Shown in pieces: positions 36,170 to 56,937 of a DNA stretch of 64,000 nt (the first letter of the stretch is position 1; every line of letters begins with the position of its first letter). A program made the translations under genes and the position numbers. The stretch lies in assembly GCA_050249535.1 (NCBI GenBank), contig JBFWQI010000023.1, positions 31,668-95,667 of the forward strand, given 5' to 3'. The notes beneath the pieces were generated by a model that was not told the origin of the DNA, made no database searches, and was given only the letters and a program-made list of their open reading frames with translations. Source of the stretch: JADJXM01 sp937967285. Lineage in GTDB: Bacteria > Acidobacteriota > Blastocatellia > RBC074.

Positions 36170-36175
36170 CAGAAA

Positions 36176-36242
<67 letters not shown>

Positions 36243-36302
36243 GATACACGTCTCCCCGAATAACGGACCTTGAAGGAAACCTCATGCCGAGGCAGCAACC
36301 GA

Positions 36303-38816
<2,514 letters not shown>

Positions 38817-38826
38817 GGATCATTCC

Positions 38827-39930
<1,104 letters not shown>

Positions 39931-39982
39931 CTAAGCAAACCTCCTCGCTTCTCGCCGATAAAAGTCTGTATTGAAACTGGTT

Positions 39983-39996
39983 CTTAAGCCCTTAAG
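39983..39996. promoter_or_regulatory. candidate operator, CTTAAG-N2-CTTAAG
   Basis: Two CTTAAG hexamers separated by CC lie at 39983-39988 and 39991-39996, touching the -10 box and the expected transcription start of the wza promoter. The symmetry and position suggest a repressor site. No regulator gene lies beside it, and chance AT-rich palindromes cannot be excluded. Confidence 0.35.
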
Positions 39997-40024
39997 TATC
40001 GCCGATGCAATAACTACCTGTCAA
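39995..40024 (-). promoter_or_regulatory. sigma-70-like promoter of the polysaccharide operon
   Basis: On the minus strand TTGACA (40024-40019) and GATACT (40000-39995) are separated by 18 bases, upstream of wza by about 65 bases. The -35 box matches consensus fully and the -10 box at 4 of 6. It faces the whole minus-strand locus that begins with wza. Confidence 0.6.
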
Positions 40025-40042
40025 ACTTCAATAAGGAGCTTC

Positions 40043-40118
40043 AGGGGGCGCCGGCATCCTGCCGGCATGCCAACCTGAATTATTCCAGCGCAGTGGGTAT
40101 GCCGGCGGCGCTCCCTTG
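40043..40118. repeat. GC-rich palindromic repeat
   Basis: The left part CAGGGGGCGCCGGCATCCTG continues GCCGGCATGCC (to 40071) and contains its own CCGGCA-TCC-TGCCGG hairpin. The right part (40094-40116) is GGGTATGCCGGCGGCGCTCC, roughly its inverse. It lies upstream of the wza promoter and before the TPR gene, in the divergent intergenic region. Confidence 0.6.
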
Positions 40119-41519
40119 CCGATCAAGGGTAAATCCGTTAAAAATTACGGATAATTATGATTCTTTCTTTAAGACCAGTCATTGTACGGACGTTTCTGTT
40201 TCTGCTGCTGGCGGCCGGCCTTGGAGGGCTCGGATATATCGTCGTGCGCGGAGCGATCGGCGACAGCATCATGACTTTCGTCCAGCGCAACCCGAATCTT
40301 TCGGTCGAGGCGAGGGTTCAGGGAGCCGATCTGGCCGCGAAGTTCTCGGATCGCGATCCGCTGATTCACTGGCAGCGCGGAGGCGTCTACCTCAACGCGT
40401 CAAACGAACTGATCTCGGACGAGATGCTGCGGACCTCGATCGAAGAGTTGCAGACCGCGACACAGATGAGCCCCGAGGATTACCGGATCTGGCTGGCGTA
40501 CGGGCGAGTCCTTGACAGGGACGAGCAGTTCAAGGCCGCGCGTGCGGCGCTCGACCGTGCGTTGAAGCTGGCGCCGAACCACTTCGATGTTCACTGGGCG
40601 CTCGGCAATCACCTGCTGCGCGCCGGAGACCGCGACGGTTCCTTCGTTCACATGCGCCAGGCGCTGATCAACCGGCCGTCGGCTCTGCCGCTGGTCTTCG
40701 ATTATGCGTGGTCGGTCTACGACGGAGACGGACGTGCGATCGCCCGCTCGCTCAGCGTGCCTGACGATATCAAATCGCAGCTCGTGGCGATGCTCGTCTC
40801 GAAGGGTAAGGTCGAAGAGGGTCTCGAAGTCTGGAAAGAGATGAAAACCCCGACCTTCAAGGACGTCCAGCGGGTGACCGAAAGCCTGATCGCGGCCGGC
40901 CGTTACGCCGCCGCCTATGATATCTGGAAGGTTGCCGAGATCCCCGACCGCCCCAAGCCCGACAAAGGCTCGCTGCTCGCCAACGGCGGATTCGAACGCA
41001 ACTTTCCGTTCAATGTCAGGACGCCGTTCTATGCCTGGAGGATCAGCCCTGCGGCCGGCATCCGCGTCACATTCGACCTGGATAAACCGCACTCCGGCAG
41101 GCAGAGCGTTCGCTACAGCTTTACCGTAGACGGCAACAACGCATACACGCTCGCAGCCCAGACGGTTCCCGTCAAACCGAACCGGAAATACTGCCTCTCG
41201 TTCTATCTCAAATCAGATGAGCTCAAGAGCCTGAGCATGCCGTTCGTCGAGATATTCGACGCCGCCGACGGAAAGCGGGCTCACGCGGCGACCGATCAGT
41301 TTCCGATCGATCAGCCTCGCTGGGACTCGTTCGAACAGCAGGCAACGGGAACGACCGGCAAGAAGGAGGCCGATGCCGGGCCTCCCTGGCGCCAATTTGC
41401 GATCTCGATCACCACGGGCGCGCAGACCGAGGCGCTGACCGTCCGCATCCAGCGCCAGCCGTGCCCCGATCCGTACTGCTCCCTCGAAGGGCGACTCTGG
41501 TTCGACAGTTTCAGACTCG

Positions 41520-44079
<2,560 letters not shown>

Positions 44080-44089
44080 GAAGTCCCAT

Positions 44090-44158
44090 ATGGAGTCCCG
44101 CATTTATGCGGGTTGTGCATTGGACGACGTTACTACCCGTCTGAAGACGGTACTCCAT
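44090..44158. repeat. palindromic repeat with two nested hairpins
   Basis: Outer arms ATGGAGT (44090-44096) and ACTCCAT (44152-44158) enclose CCCGCATTTATGCGGG and CCCGTCTGAAGACGG. It stands between convergent murA and the aldehyde dehydrogenase gene and could end transcription from both, although there is no T-run. It encodes the last nine residues of the dehydrogenase. Confidence 0.65.
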
Positions 44159-45578
44159 GCGGGACGGTCTGCGGTTCGACGAACTCGAACAGGCCCTCGA
44201 TGCCGCCTTCACGGCCGATGCCGGACTGTTTCATCCCGCCGAACGGAGCTTCCGGCGTAGGGCCGGTGCCGGTGTTGCAGCCCGCATGCCCGAAGCGGAG
44301 TCCGCGGGCAATCCTCTCAGCCCTTTCAACATCCCGCGTGAAGAAGTATGACGCCAGGCCGTACTCGGTCTGATTGCTCCACTCAATCGCTTCCGCTTCG
44401 GACTCGAATTGGATGATCGGCACGACGGGGCCGAAGGTCTCCTCGCGGGCGCATGCCATCTGCTGCGTCACTCCGCTGAGCACTGTCGGCGGAAAGAATT
44501 GTCCTGCCGTCTCCGGTTCGCCTCCGATCAGGAGTGTTGCGCCCTTTTCGATCGCATCGCGGACGTGGCGCGAGACTTTATCGAAGGCCGCGCGATCGAT
44601 CAGCGGCCCGATGTCGGTCGAAGGATCGAGGCCGTTGCCGACCCTGAGCCTCGAGACTCGCTCGACGACCCGGCGGGTGAACTCTTCGGCGACATCTCGC
44701 TGAACATAGATGCGATTGGCGCAGACGCAGGTCTGGCCGGCGCACCGGAACTTGTTCTGGATCAGGTGATCAGCGGCCGAGTCGAGGTCTGCATCCTCGA
44801 AGACTATGAACGGCGCGTTGCCGCCGAGTTCGAGAGCCAGCTTCTTGACGTGCGGCGCGGTGGCGGCCAGCAGGTACTTGCCGACCGCGGTCGATCCGGT
44901 AAAGCTGATGACGCGGACGGCAGGGTGTTCGCAGAGCGCGTCGCCGATCGGCTTCGGATCGCCGATCACCAGATTGACCAGCCCCGGAGGAAGATCGAGT
45001 TCTTCGAGCAGATCGATCAATGCGATCAGCGTGAGAGGTGTCTTCTCGGACGGTTTGATGACCGACGGACAGTCGGCGGCAAGAGATGCCGACAACTTCT
45101 TCGCGATCATGGCCAGCGGAAAGTTCCATGGAGTGATCAGGCCGACTACCCCGGCAGGGCGGTAATGGACCGTCCAGTCGTGATCGCGCGGCCGCTCCTT
45201 CAAACTGTGCGGTTCGAGGGCGTCGATGCGGGCAGCGTAAAACCGGAAGAAGCCGATCGAGTAATCGACCTCGACGACGGACTCCCTGAGCGGCTTGCCG
45301 TTTTCGAGTGTGATGATGCGGCCGAGTTCATCGCGATTGGCGGCCAGCAGATCGGCGATGCGTTCAAGCCGGCGCCGGCGCTCGCTGATCGAAGCAGGCG
45401 AAGCGAGAGCCGCCTGCGCGGATTCGATCGCGCTGAGCGTCTCGGTCGCTCCCATGTTCGGCACGTCCGCGAGCTTCTCTCCCGTAGCCGGATCGAAAAC
45501 CGGCATCGTGCCGGTTGCTCCGATCCAGCGGCCGCCGATATATCCTTCAAAGCGTTTCAGCAGTTTCGATTCGATCAT
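44133..45578 (-). CDS. gabD: NAD(P)-dependent succinate-semialdehyde dehydrogenase-like aldehyde dehydrogenase
   Basis: A 481-residue aldehyde dehydrogenase: NAD-site stretch ITPWNFPLAMIAKKLSASLA, FTGSTAVGKYL, catalytic Glu in ALELGGNAPF and catalytic Cys in GQTCVCANRI. The CVCANR sequence and the C-terminal FGGMKQSGIGREGG are typical of succinate-semialdehyde dehydrogenases (GabD), so conversion of succinate semialdehyde to succinate is likely. Other semialdehydes are possible. Its last residues (GVPSSDG) and TAG lie within the palindromic repeat at 44090-44158, so the natural C-terminus has been replaced or extended. Confidence 0.88.
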   Translation of the reverse strand: MIESKLLKRFEGYIGGRWIGATGTMPVFDPATGEKLADVPNMGATETLSAIESAQAALASPASISERRRRLERIADLLAANRDELGRIITLENGKPLRESVVEVDYSIGFFRFYAARIDALEPHSLKERPRDHDWTVHYRPAGVVGLITPWNFPLAMIAKKLSASLAADCPSVIKPSEKTPLTLIALIDLLEELDLPPGLVNLVIGDPKPIGDALCEHPAVRVISFTGSTAVGKYLLAATAPHVKKLALELGGNAPFIVFEDADLDSAADHLIQNKFRCAGQTCVCANRIYVQRDVAEEFTRRVVERVSRLRVGNGLDPSTDIGPLIDRAAFDKVSRHVRDAIEKGATLLIGGEPETAGQFFPPTVLSGVTQQMACAREETFGPVVPIIQFESEAEAIEWSNQTEYGLASYFFTRDVERAERIARGLRFGHAGCNTGTGPTPEAPFGGMKQSGIGREGGIEGLFEFVEPQTVPHGVPSSDG

Positions 45579-45587
45579 GATTCAACC

Positions 45588-46664
45588 TTAACATATCGGA
45601 GGGTTCGCTGATGACGGCCGGTCGTCCCCGGGAATCAGCGGTTCGGGATGAAGGCGAACTCCGAAGACTTCAGCGACGCGATCCCTGATCTCTTCGGCGA
45701 GTTCGAGGATCTCGGCGGCCGTAGCGCCTCCGGCATTGATCAGCGCGAGCGTGTGCTTCGACGAGATCGCCGCGCGCCCTCTGCGATAGCCCTTCGCGAA
45801 ACCCGCCTTCTCGATCAACCATGCCGCGGGTATCTTGACCTCTCCATCGCCGGCGGGGAAATGCGGGACGGATTCACCGATCAGGCTCCTGCACTTAAGC
45901 TCAAGCTGATTGTATTTTTCGAGCGAAACAACAGGGTTCTTGAAGAAGGATCCGGCCGAGCGGCAGTCGGGGTCGCCGGGGTCGATGACCATGCCCTTGC
46001 TCCGCCTGATCTCGATGACCGCGCGCCGGACTTCCATCAGCGAAAGCGTGCCCGCACGATCAGCGAAATACCGCTGGAGATCGGGATAACGGAGCGTCGG
46101 GCGACCGCCCGGTTCGAGCTGAAATGCAACCGAGAGGACGATGAAGCGATCACGTTCGGCCGTGTTGAAGATGCTGGCGCGATACTGAAATCCGCATTCG
46201 GCATTTGATAATTCGCGGAAGCAGGCTTCATTTCTATCGTACACGCGAACGGAATGGATGGTCCGGCTGACCTCCTGCCCGTAAGCGCCGACGTTCTGGA
46301 TGGGCGTTCCGCCGACGAGTCCGGGGATGCCGCTGAGGCATTCGATGCCGGCGAGATTGCGTTCCACCGCGGCTTCGACGAACGGGTCCCAGGGTTCTCC
46401 CGCGCCGGCCGTGACGGCGCCACGCGCTTCATCCCATTCGATCCCGCGAATGTCGATGCGGATGACGAGACCGGGAAAGCCTGCGTCCGGAATCAGCAGA
46501 TTGCTGCCTCCGCCGAGGATGAAGACGGGAACCGATTCGCGCGATGCGAATTCAAGCGCCTTGATCAGTTCTTGTTCGTTATGAATTTCGGTGAACCAGC
46601 GCGCCGGTCCGCCGACCCGGAGCGTGGTATACTGGGCGAGTTGTACGAATTGCCTGATGTCCAC
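45588..46664 (-). CDS. murB: UDP-N-acetylenolpyruvoylglucosamine reductase
   Basis: A 358-residue FAD enzyme that reduces the MurA product to UDP-MurNAc. The FAD-binding segment FILGGGSNLLIPDAGFPGLVI, IPGLVGGTPIQNVGAYGQEV and AGSFFKNPVVS are present. The Tyr in the substrate loop (YDRNEACFRE ... ASIFNT) and full length indicate a type I MurB. The start is GTG 46664. It lies 36 bases after the udg gene and 9 bases before the aldehyde dehydrogenase start on the same strand. It lies about 1.5 kb from murA but in opposite orientation. Confidence 0.94.
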   Translation of the reverse strand: MDIRQFVQLAQYTTLRVGGPARWFTEIHNEQELIKALEFASRESVPVFILGGGSNLLIPDAGFPGLVIRIDIRGIEWDEARGAVTAGAGEPWDPFVEAAVERNLAGIECLSGIPGLVGGTPIQNVGAYGQEVSRTIHSVRVYDRNEACFRELSNAECGFQYRASIFNTAERDRFIVLSVAFQLEPGGRPTLRYPDLQRYFADRAGTLSLMEVRRAVIEIRRSKGMVIDPGDPDCRSAGSFFKNPVVSLEKYNQLELKCRSLIGESVPHFPAGDGEVKIPAAWLIEKAGFAKGYRRGRAAISSKHTLALINAGGATAAEILELAEEIRDRVAEVFGVRLHPEPLIPGDDRPSSANPPIC

Positions 46665-46700
46665 GGTGAATTCAGGTGCGCCCGCGCCCCGCGGGCTCGG

Positions 46701-47450
<750 letters not shown>

Positions 47451-47457
47451 GAAAATA

Positions 47458-47584
<127 letters not shown>

Positions 47585-47597
47585 CGCATCCCTTTAT

Positions 47598-48782
47598 TCA
47601 CTTCAACAAGTTCACGATCTCATCCAGCACACGGTCGGCCAGATCGCGTTTCGCCTGAAGCGGCAGTTCGAGTCGCGATCCGTCGCGGCGAAGGATGGTC
47701 GCCGCATTGGTCTCGACGTCGAAGCCGGCATCCGCGCGCGTGATATCGTTGGCGACGATCAGGTCGAGCCCCTTTTCACGGAGCTTGGTCGCGGCATTGT
47801 CGATCAGCGACTGCGACTCGGCGGCGAAACCGACGACCAGTCGGGGATGCGAATCACGAGCGACGGCGCCGATGATGTCCTCGGTGGTCTCGAGTTCGAG
47901 CGTGATCGACCGGCGCCCTTCCTTCTTGATCTTCTGGTCTGCAAGCGTGACGGGGCGAAAGTCGGCGACTGCAGCGCATCCGATGAAGACCGTCGAATCT
48001 CCGATGCGGCTCATAACCGCGTCATACATCTGCCGCGTCGAGCGGACGCTGACGGTCTCGATGCCAGCAGGCGGAGGGATGCGGACCGGACCTGAGATGA
48101 GCGTGACCGATGCTCCGCGATCGCGCGCGGCCTCGGCCAGCGCATAGCCCATCTTTCCAGACGATCGATTGGTGATGAAGCGGACCGGATCGATATCCTC
48201 GACCGTCGGCCCGGCCGTGATCAGGATGCGCTGTCCCGAGAGGTCAGTCTCGGGACGCAGAATTCGCAGAGCATGCGCGACGATCTCATCGGGCTCGGCC
48301 AGACGGCCAACTCCGACTTCGCCGCAGGCCTGATAGCCGACGCCCGGTTCGACGAAACGATCGCCCCTCGCCCGGAGCGCCTGCAGATTGGCCTGCGTCG
48401 CCGGATGATTCCACATCTCGACGTTCATCGCCGGCGCGATCAGGACCGGATTGGTGTTGGAAAGGTAGAGGGTGGTCAGAAAATCGTCGGCGATCCCATG
48501 CGCGAATTTGGCGAGTATGTTGGCCGTCGCCGGCGCAACCAGCAGCAGATCGGCTTCGCGCGCATGCGAGATGTGCTCGATCGCCGAAAAATCAGGCCGG
48601 TCGAACATCCCGACCACGACGGGCTTTCCCGAGAGCGCCTCGAATGTCAGCGGGCGGACGAACTCCGTCGCATGCCTCGTCATGACTACGCGAACATCCG
48701 CGCCCGCCTTCTGCAGCCCGCGCAGCACTTCGGCGGCCTTGTAGACTCCAATGCAGCCGGTGATGCCCAGTAGAACTCTCAT
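47598..48782 (-). CDS. coaBC: bifunctional phosphopantothenoylcysteine decarboxylase / phosphopantothenate-cysteine ligase
   Basis: A 394-residue coenzyme A biosynthesis enzyme. The CoaC half (1 to about 180) has the FMN site VLLGITGCIGVYKA, active His73 (ISHARE), PAMN at 117-120 and Cys153 (YQACGEVGVGRLAEP). The CoaB half has ITAGPTVEDIDPVRFITNRSSGKMG and the nucleotide-binding DQKIKKEG. The start at 48782 is used; the longer frame begins inside the adjacent repeat element. It is located downstream of rpoZ, an arrangement seen in many bacteria. Confidence 0.96.
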   Translation of the reverse strand: MRVLLGITGCIGVYKAAEVLRGLQKAGADVRVVMTRHATEFVRPLTFEALSGKPVVVGMFDRPDFSAIEHISHAREADLLLVAPATANILAKFAHGIADDFLTTLYLSNTNPVLIAPAMNVEMWNHPATQANLQALRARGDRFVEPGVGYQACGEVGVGRLAEPDEIVAHALRILRPETDLSGQRILITAGPTVEDIDPVRFITNRSSGKMGYALAEAARDRGASVTLISGPVRIPPPAGIETVSVRSTRQMYDAVMSRIGDSTVFIGCAAVADFRPVTLADQKIKKEGRRSITLELETTEDIIGAVARDSHPRLVVGFAAESQSLIDNAATKLREKGLDLIVANDITRADAGFDVETNAATILRRDGSRLELPLQAKRDLADRVLDEIVNLLK

Positions 48783-48806
48783 ACGTCCTGGCGTGTGCTC
48801 AGTGTT

Positions 48807-49076
<270 letters not shown>

Positions 49077-49081
49077 TCAAC

Positions 49082-49294
49082 TCAGTTCTCGACTCGTTCG
49101 GTCAGTTCGAAATCGACCAGCCCGTGATCGATCTCTTCGAGGGCGATCCGCGTCGGTTTGGCGTTGGGCAGCTCGATCCGCGGACGTGCGCCCTTCTGAA
49201 GCTGCTTGCTCCGCTTGGCTGCGATCAGGATCTTTCTGTATTTGCTGTCGATAGTTCCTTCATTCATCTCGTTCTTCTCTTCGTTGTCGCTCAT
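49082..49294 (-). CDS. rpoZ: DNA-directed RNA polymerase subunit omega
   Basis: A 70-residue protein. It has the central RpoZ segment IDSKYRKILIAAKRSKQLQKG with the conserved Tyr-Arg and AAKRA-like helix, followed by IELPNAKPTRIALEEIDHGLV. The omega subunit binds beta' and helps assemble RNA polymerase. The start at 49294 is chosen over 49318 by the usual short N-terminus. It lies in the order yicC-gmk-rpoZ-coaBC common across bacteria. Element D stands directly behind its stop codon. Confidence 0.92.
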   Translation of the reverse strand: MSDNEEKNEMNEGTIDSKYRKILIAAKRSKQLQKGARPRIELPNAKPTRIALEEIDHGLVDFELTERVEN

Positions 49295-49325
49295 TGTTTT
49301 ACGGATACCTCCATGCATCCTGTGA

Positions 49326-49937
49326 TTATTTCCTGAAAGTTCTGATGATCCTTTCGGCCGCCCAGACTCTCTTCCGCCTGCTGCAGCGGGAGGCCACGAT
49401 GATTGACATCAGTTCGTCGGTCGCCGAGGCCAGGTCCTCGTTGATGACCAGATAGTCGAACTGCCTGTAAGCGGCCATCTCGTCGAATGCATTGCGCAGG
49501 CGCAGCTTGAGATCTTCGCTGTCGTTCTGGCCGCGATAGCCGAGCCGTTTGACAAGCTCATCATATGAAGGCGGCAGTATGAAGATGCTGATCGCCTCGG
49601 GATAAAGCTTGCGGATCTGTTCGGCGCCCTGAATATCGATGGCCAGCAGAACGTCATAGCCGAATTTGACGGTCTCCTCGACGCGGCGTCGCGCCGTGCC
49701 GTAAAGATTCGAATGGACATATGCCCATTCCAGAAACTCGCCGCGTTCGACCATCGCTTCGAACTCGTCGCGGGTGACGAAGTAGTAGTCGATCCCGTTG
49801 CGTTCCTTCTCGCGCGGCGCGCGCGAGGTGTACGAGACTGACGGTCGAACCGATCGATCGCGCTTGAGCACCTCGCGAACCAGCGTTGTCTTGCCTGCTC
49901 CGGACGGGGCCGAAATGATGATCAGATTACCTGCCAT
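49326..49937 (-). CDS. gmk: guanylate kinase
   Basis: A 203-residue enzyme converting GMP and ATP to GDP and ADP. P-loop SAPSGAGKTT (9-18), SYTSRAPREKERNGIDYYFV (GMP-binding region) and FLEWAYVHSNLYGT are present, with the lid near RGQNDSEDLKLRL. The domain is of normal length. It lies 6 bases after yicC and about 31 bases before rpoZ, so it is one transcript. No signs of transfer. Confidence 0.97.
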   Translation of the reverse strand: MAGNLIIISAPSGAGKTTLVREVLKRDRSVRPSVSYTSRAPREKERNGIDYYFVTRDEFEAMVERGEFLEWAYVHSNLYGTARRRVEETVKFGYDVLLAIDIQGAEQIRKLYPEAISIFILPPSYDELVKRLGYRGQNDSEDLKLRLRNAFDEMAAYRQFDYLVINEDLASATDELMSIIVASRCSRRKRVWAAERIIRTFRK

Positions 49938-49943
49938 GCGCCT

Positions 49944-50828
49944 TCATTCGACGTTCTGCGCCTGTTCGCGCAGTTTCTCGACCTCCGTCTTGATCTCGAT
50001 CGCGGCGTCGCAGATCGACAGTTCGGCGGATTTCGAGAGGACGGTGTTCGCCTCGCGATTCGTCTCCTGCAGCAGAAAGTCGAGCTTCTTGCCGATCTCG
50101 CCGTCTCCGTTGATCAGCTCGCGCAACTGGATGAGATGGCTCTTGAGCCGCGCGATCTCCTCGGTGATATCGCTGCGTTCGGCCAGATAGGCGACCTCCT
50201 GAGCGAGTCGCGCCTCGTCGATCGTGGTCTTCTCGAGCAGTTCCGAGATCCGGGCCCGCAGCTTCTCGCGATAGGCATCGACCACTCCGGCCGAATCCGC
50301 CTCGATCACGGCCACGTGAGACTGGATCTTCTCGACGCGGGCGATGAGCTCCTTCTGAAGTTCGTGCCCCTCGACCGCGCGCATTGCGACGAGCGCAGTC
50401 AGGGCATGGGTCAGCGCGGTTTCGACTCCCTGAATAGCCGCTTCGCTCAGATTGCCGTTGCCGGTCGGCGCGCTCAGCACGTTCGGCAGCCTCGAGACAG
50501 TCGCCAGATCCGGTTCGCCTTCAAGTCCGAACTCGTCGCGCATCGTCCTGAGCGCATCGAGGTATCCGCGGATCAGCGGGCGGTTCAGTTCATAGACGGT
50601 GCTGCCGGTCTGCGTGAAGCTGATGTTGACGTCAACGCGCCCTCTCGAAACCGCCGCCTGGACCTGTTTCTTGAGCGCGACCTCGAGCGGCGCCAGATCC
50701 TGCGGCGCGCGCCAGTGGATATCCAGATTGCGGTTGTTGACCGAACGCAGGTCGACCGTCACCGAGAAGTCATCGCCCGCGGCCGTTCCCTTGCCATATC
50801 CCGTCATGCTCTTGAGCATCGTGTTCAC
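49944..50828 (-). CDS. yicC: YicC family endoribonuclease-like protein
   Basis: A 294-residue YicC protein. It has the N-terminal signature SMTGYGKGTA, followed by VDLRSVNNRNLDIHWRAP, and the C-terminal DUF1732 region with GKKLDFLLQETNREANTVLSKS. In E. coli, YicC is linked to RNA turnover. ATG 50828 gives MNTMLKSMTGYG; ATG 50819 is also possible. It is 15 bases downstream of the msbA-like gene and directly upstream of gmk, the widespread yicC-gmk pairing. Confidence 0.94.
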   Translation of the reverse strand: MNTMLKSMTGYGKGTAAGDDFSVTVDLRSVNNRNLDIHWRAPQDLAPLEVALKKQVQAAVSRGRVDVNISFTQTGSTVYELNRPLIRGYLDALRTMRDEFGLEGEPDLATVSRLPNVLSAPTGNGNLSEAAIQGVETALTHALTALVAMRAVEGHELQKELIARVEKIQSHVAVIEADSAGVVDAYREKLRARISELLEKTTIDEARLAQEVAYLAERSDITEEIARLKSHLIQLRELINGDGEIGKKLDFLLQETNREANTVLSKSAELSICDAAIEIKTEVEKLREQAQNVE

Positions 50829-50843
50829 GTCCCTTTCAGGTTC

Positions 50844-52658
<1,815 letters not shown>

Positions 52659-52775
52659 GCGGTGCCTGGCGTTCGTCTATGTCCCGGCTGAAATTATCCT
52701 GTCTCCAATGCCGATAGTGAAACGGGAATTATAATTTCGGTATGGAATTTGCGTCAAGGAATAATCTTATGGTGA

Positions 52776-52801
52776 AAAGGGCGCCCGGCGAGGCGCCCTT
52801 T
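52776..52801. terminator. intrinsic terminator
   Basis: AAAGGGCGCC (52776-52785) and GGCGCCCTTT (52792-52801) form a perfect 10-bp stem around CGGCGA. On the minus strand the T-rich side follows the stem, which suits termination of the M48 protease gene. An opposite A-run gives limited bidirectionality. Confidence 0.8.
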
Positions 52802-52821
52802 CCGGCCTGCCCGCTCCCGGA

Positions 52822-54255
<1,434 letters not shown>

Positions 54256-54270
54256 TATCCCCCCGTATAT

Positions 54271-54286
54271 CCGGACTGAGGTCCGG
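54271..54286. promoter_or_regulatory. small leader hairpin of the M48 gene
   Basis: CCGGAC-TGAG-GTCCGG, a perfect 6-bp stem with a 4-base loop, sits about 16 bases before the M48 start, just upstream of a GGGGGGA ribosome-binding site. It could modulate translation or be part of an operator; there is no further support. Confidence 0.3.
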
Positions 54287-54389
54287 CGTTCATCCCGTTC
54301 CGCGTCGCTTCTTCTCTTGCGCGGGTTTGACGGGTCAGTCGTTTTTTACTTTCAATATGCTATCATCCGTTTCGCTTCCGTCATGAAAG

Positions 54390-54635
54390 ATGGCGAAAAT
54401 ACCGTATGGGTTGTTTATGAAGGTTATGGCCGGCGAAGACTATTATTTCGAGAAAGGGCTGATGGTGATGACCGCCCGGTATCACCTCAAACGCGGCTAT
54501 TGCTGCGGCAGCGGATGCCGGCACTGTCCCTTCGATCCAAGACACCACGCCGGAGCCACAGCCGTCGCTGGTCCCGTCCCCGACCAGCGTTCCGTCAACG
54601 ATGAAGGACAGAAACCGCCCTCAACCGCCGTATGA
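54390..54635 (+). CDS. DUF5522 family small cysteine-rich protein
   Basis: An 81-residue protein with the family core GLMVMTARYHLKRGYCCGSG followed by CRHCPF, which gives Cys-Cys-x3-Cys-x2-Cys. The function is unknown; the cysteines suggest a metal site. The C-terminal 30 residues (Pro/Ala-rich) diverge. It is divergent from the M48 gene, and TATGCTATCAT about 30 bases upstream could be its -10 region. The gene ends close to the heptamer arm at 54671. Confidence 0.8.
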   Translation: MAKIPYGLFMKVMAGEDYYFEKGLMVMTARYHLKRGYCCGSGCRHCPFDPRHHAGATAVAGPVPDQRSVNDEGQKPPSTAV

Positions 54636-54670
54636 ACCCGAAGATCAGAATTGGTTGATCGCGGCGTCGA

Positions 54671-55204
<534 letters not shown>

Positions 55205-55276
55205 AATGTCCCCCTTTCTTCAGGATGAACGCGGAATAGCAATAGTGGCGATGACGCAATAATCAAAGGTGCATAA

Positions 55277-55306
55277 AGTCTAGCACCACGCTGTCTGCAG
55301 GGTCAA
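55277..55306 (-). promoter_or_regulatory. sigma-70-like promoter of carD
   Basis: On the minus strand TTGACC (55306-55301), 18 bases, then TAGACT (55282-55277), about 72 bases upstream of the carD GTG. Both hexamers are close to consensus. Confidence 0.6.
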
Positions 55307-55431
55307 ACATCCGTTATCTCCGGTCAGGCGATGAATACTGCGATTGCGGCTGATCGGATTTTGACCTGAATGCGATTTCATTGGATACTCTGACAATAAT
55401 TCAACGTCTGAAAAAGAGAGAGGTGTCTGTC

Positions 55432-56922
<1,491 letters not shown>

Positions 56923-56937
56923 TCATCCGACACGGTC

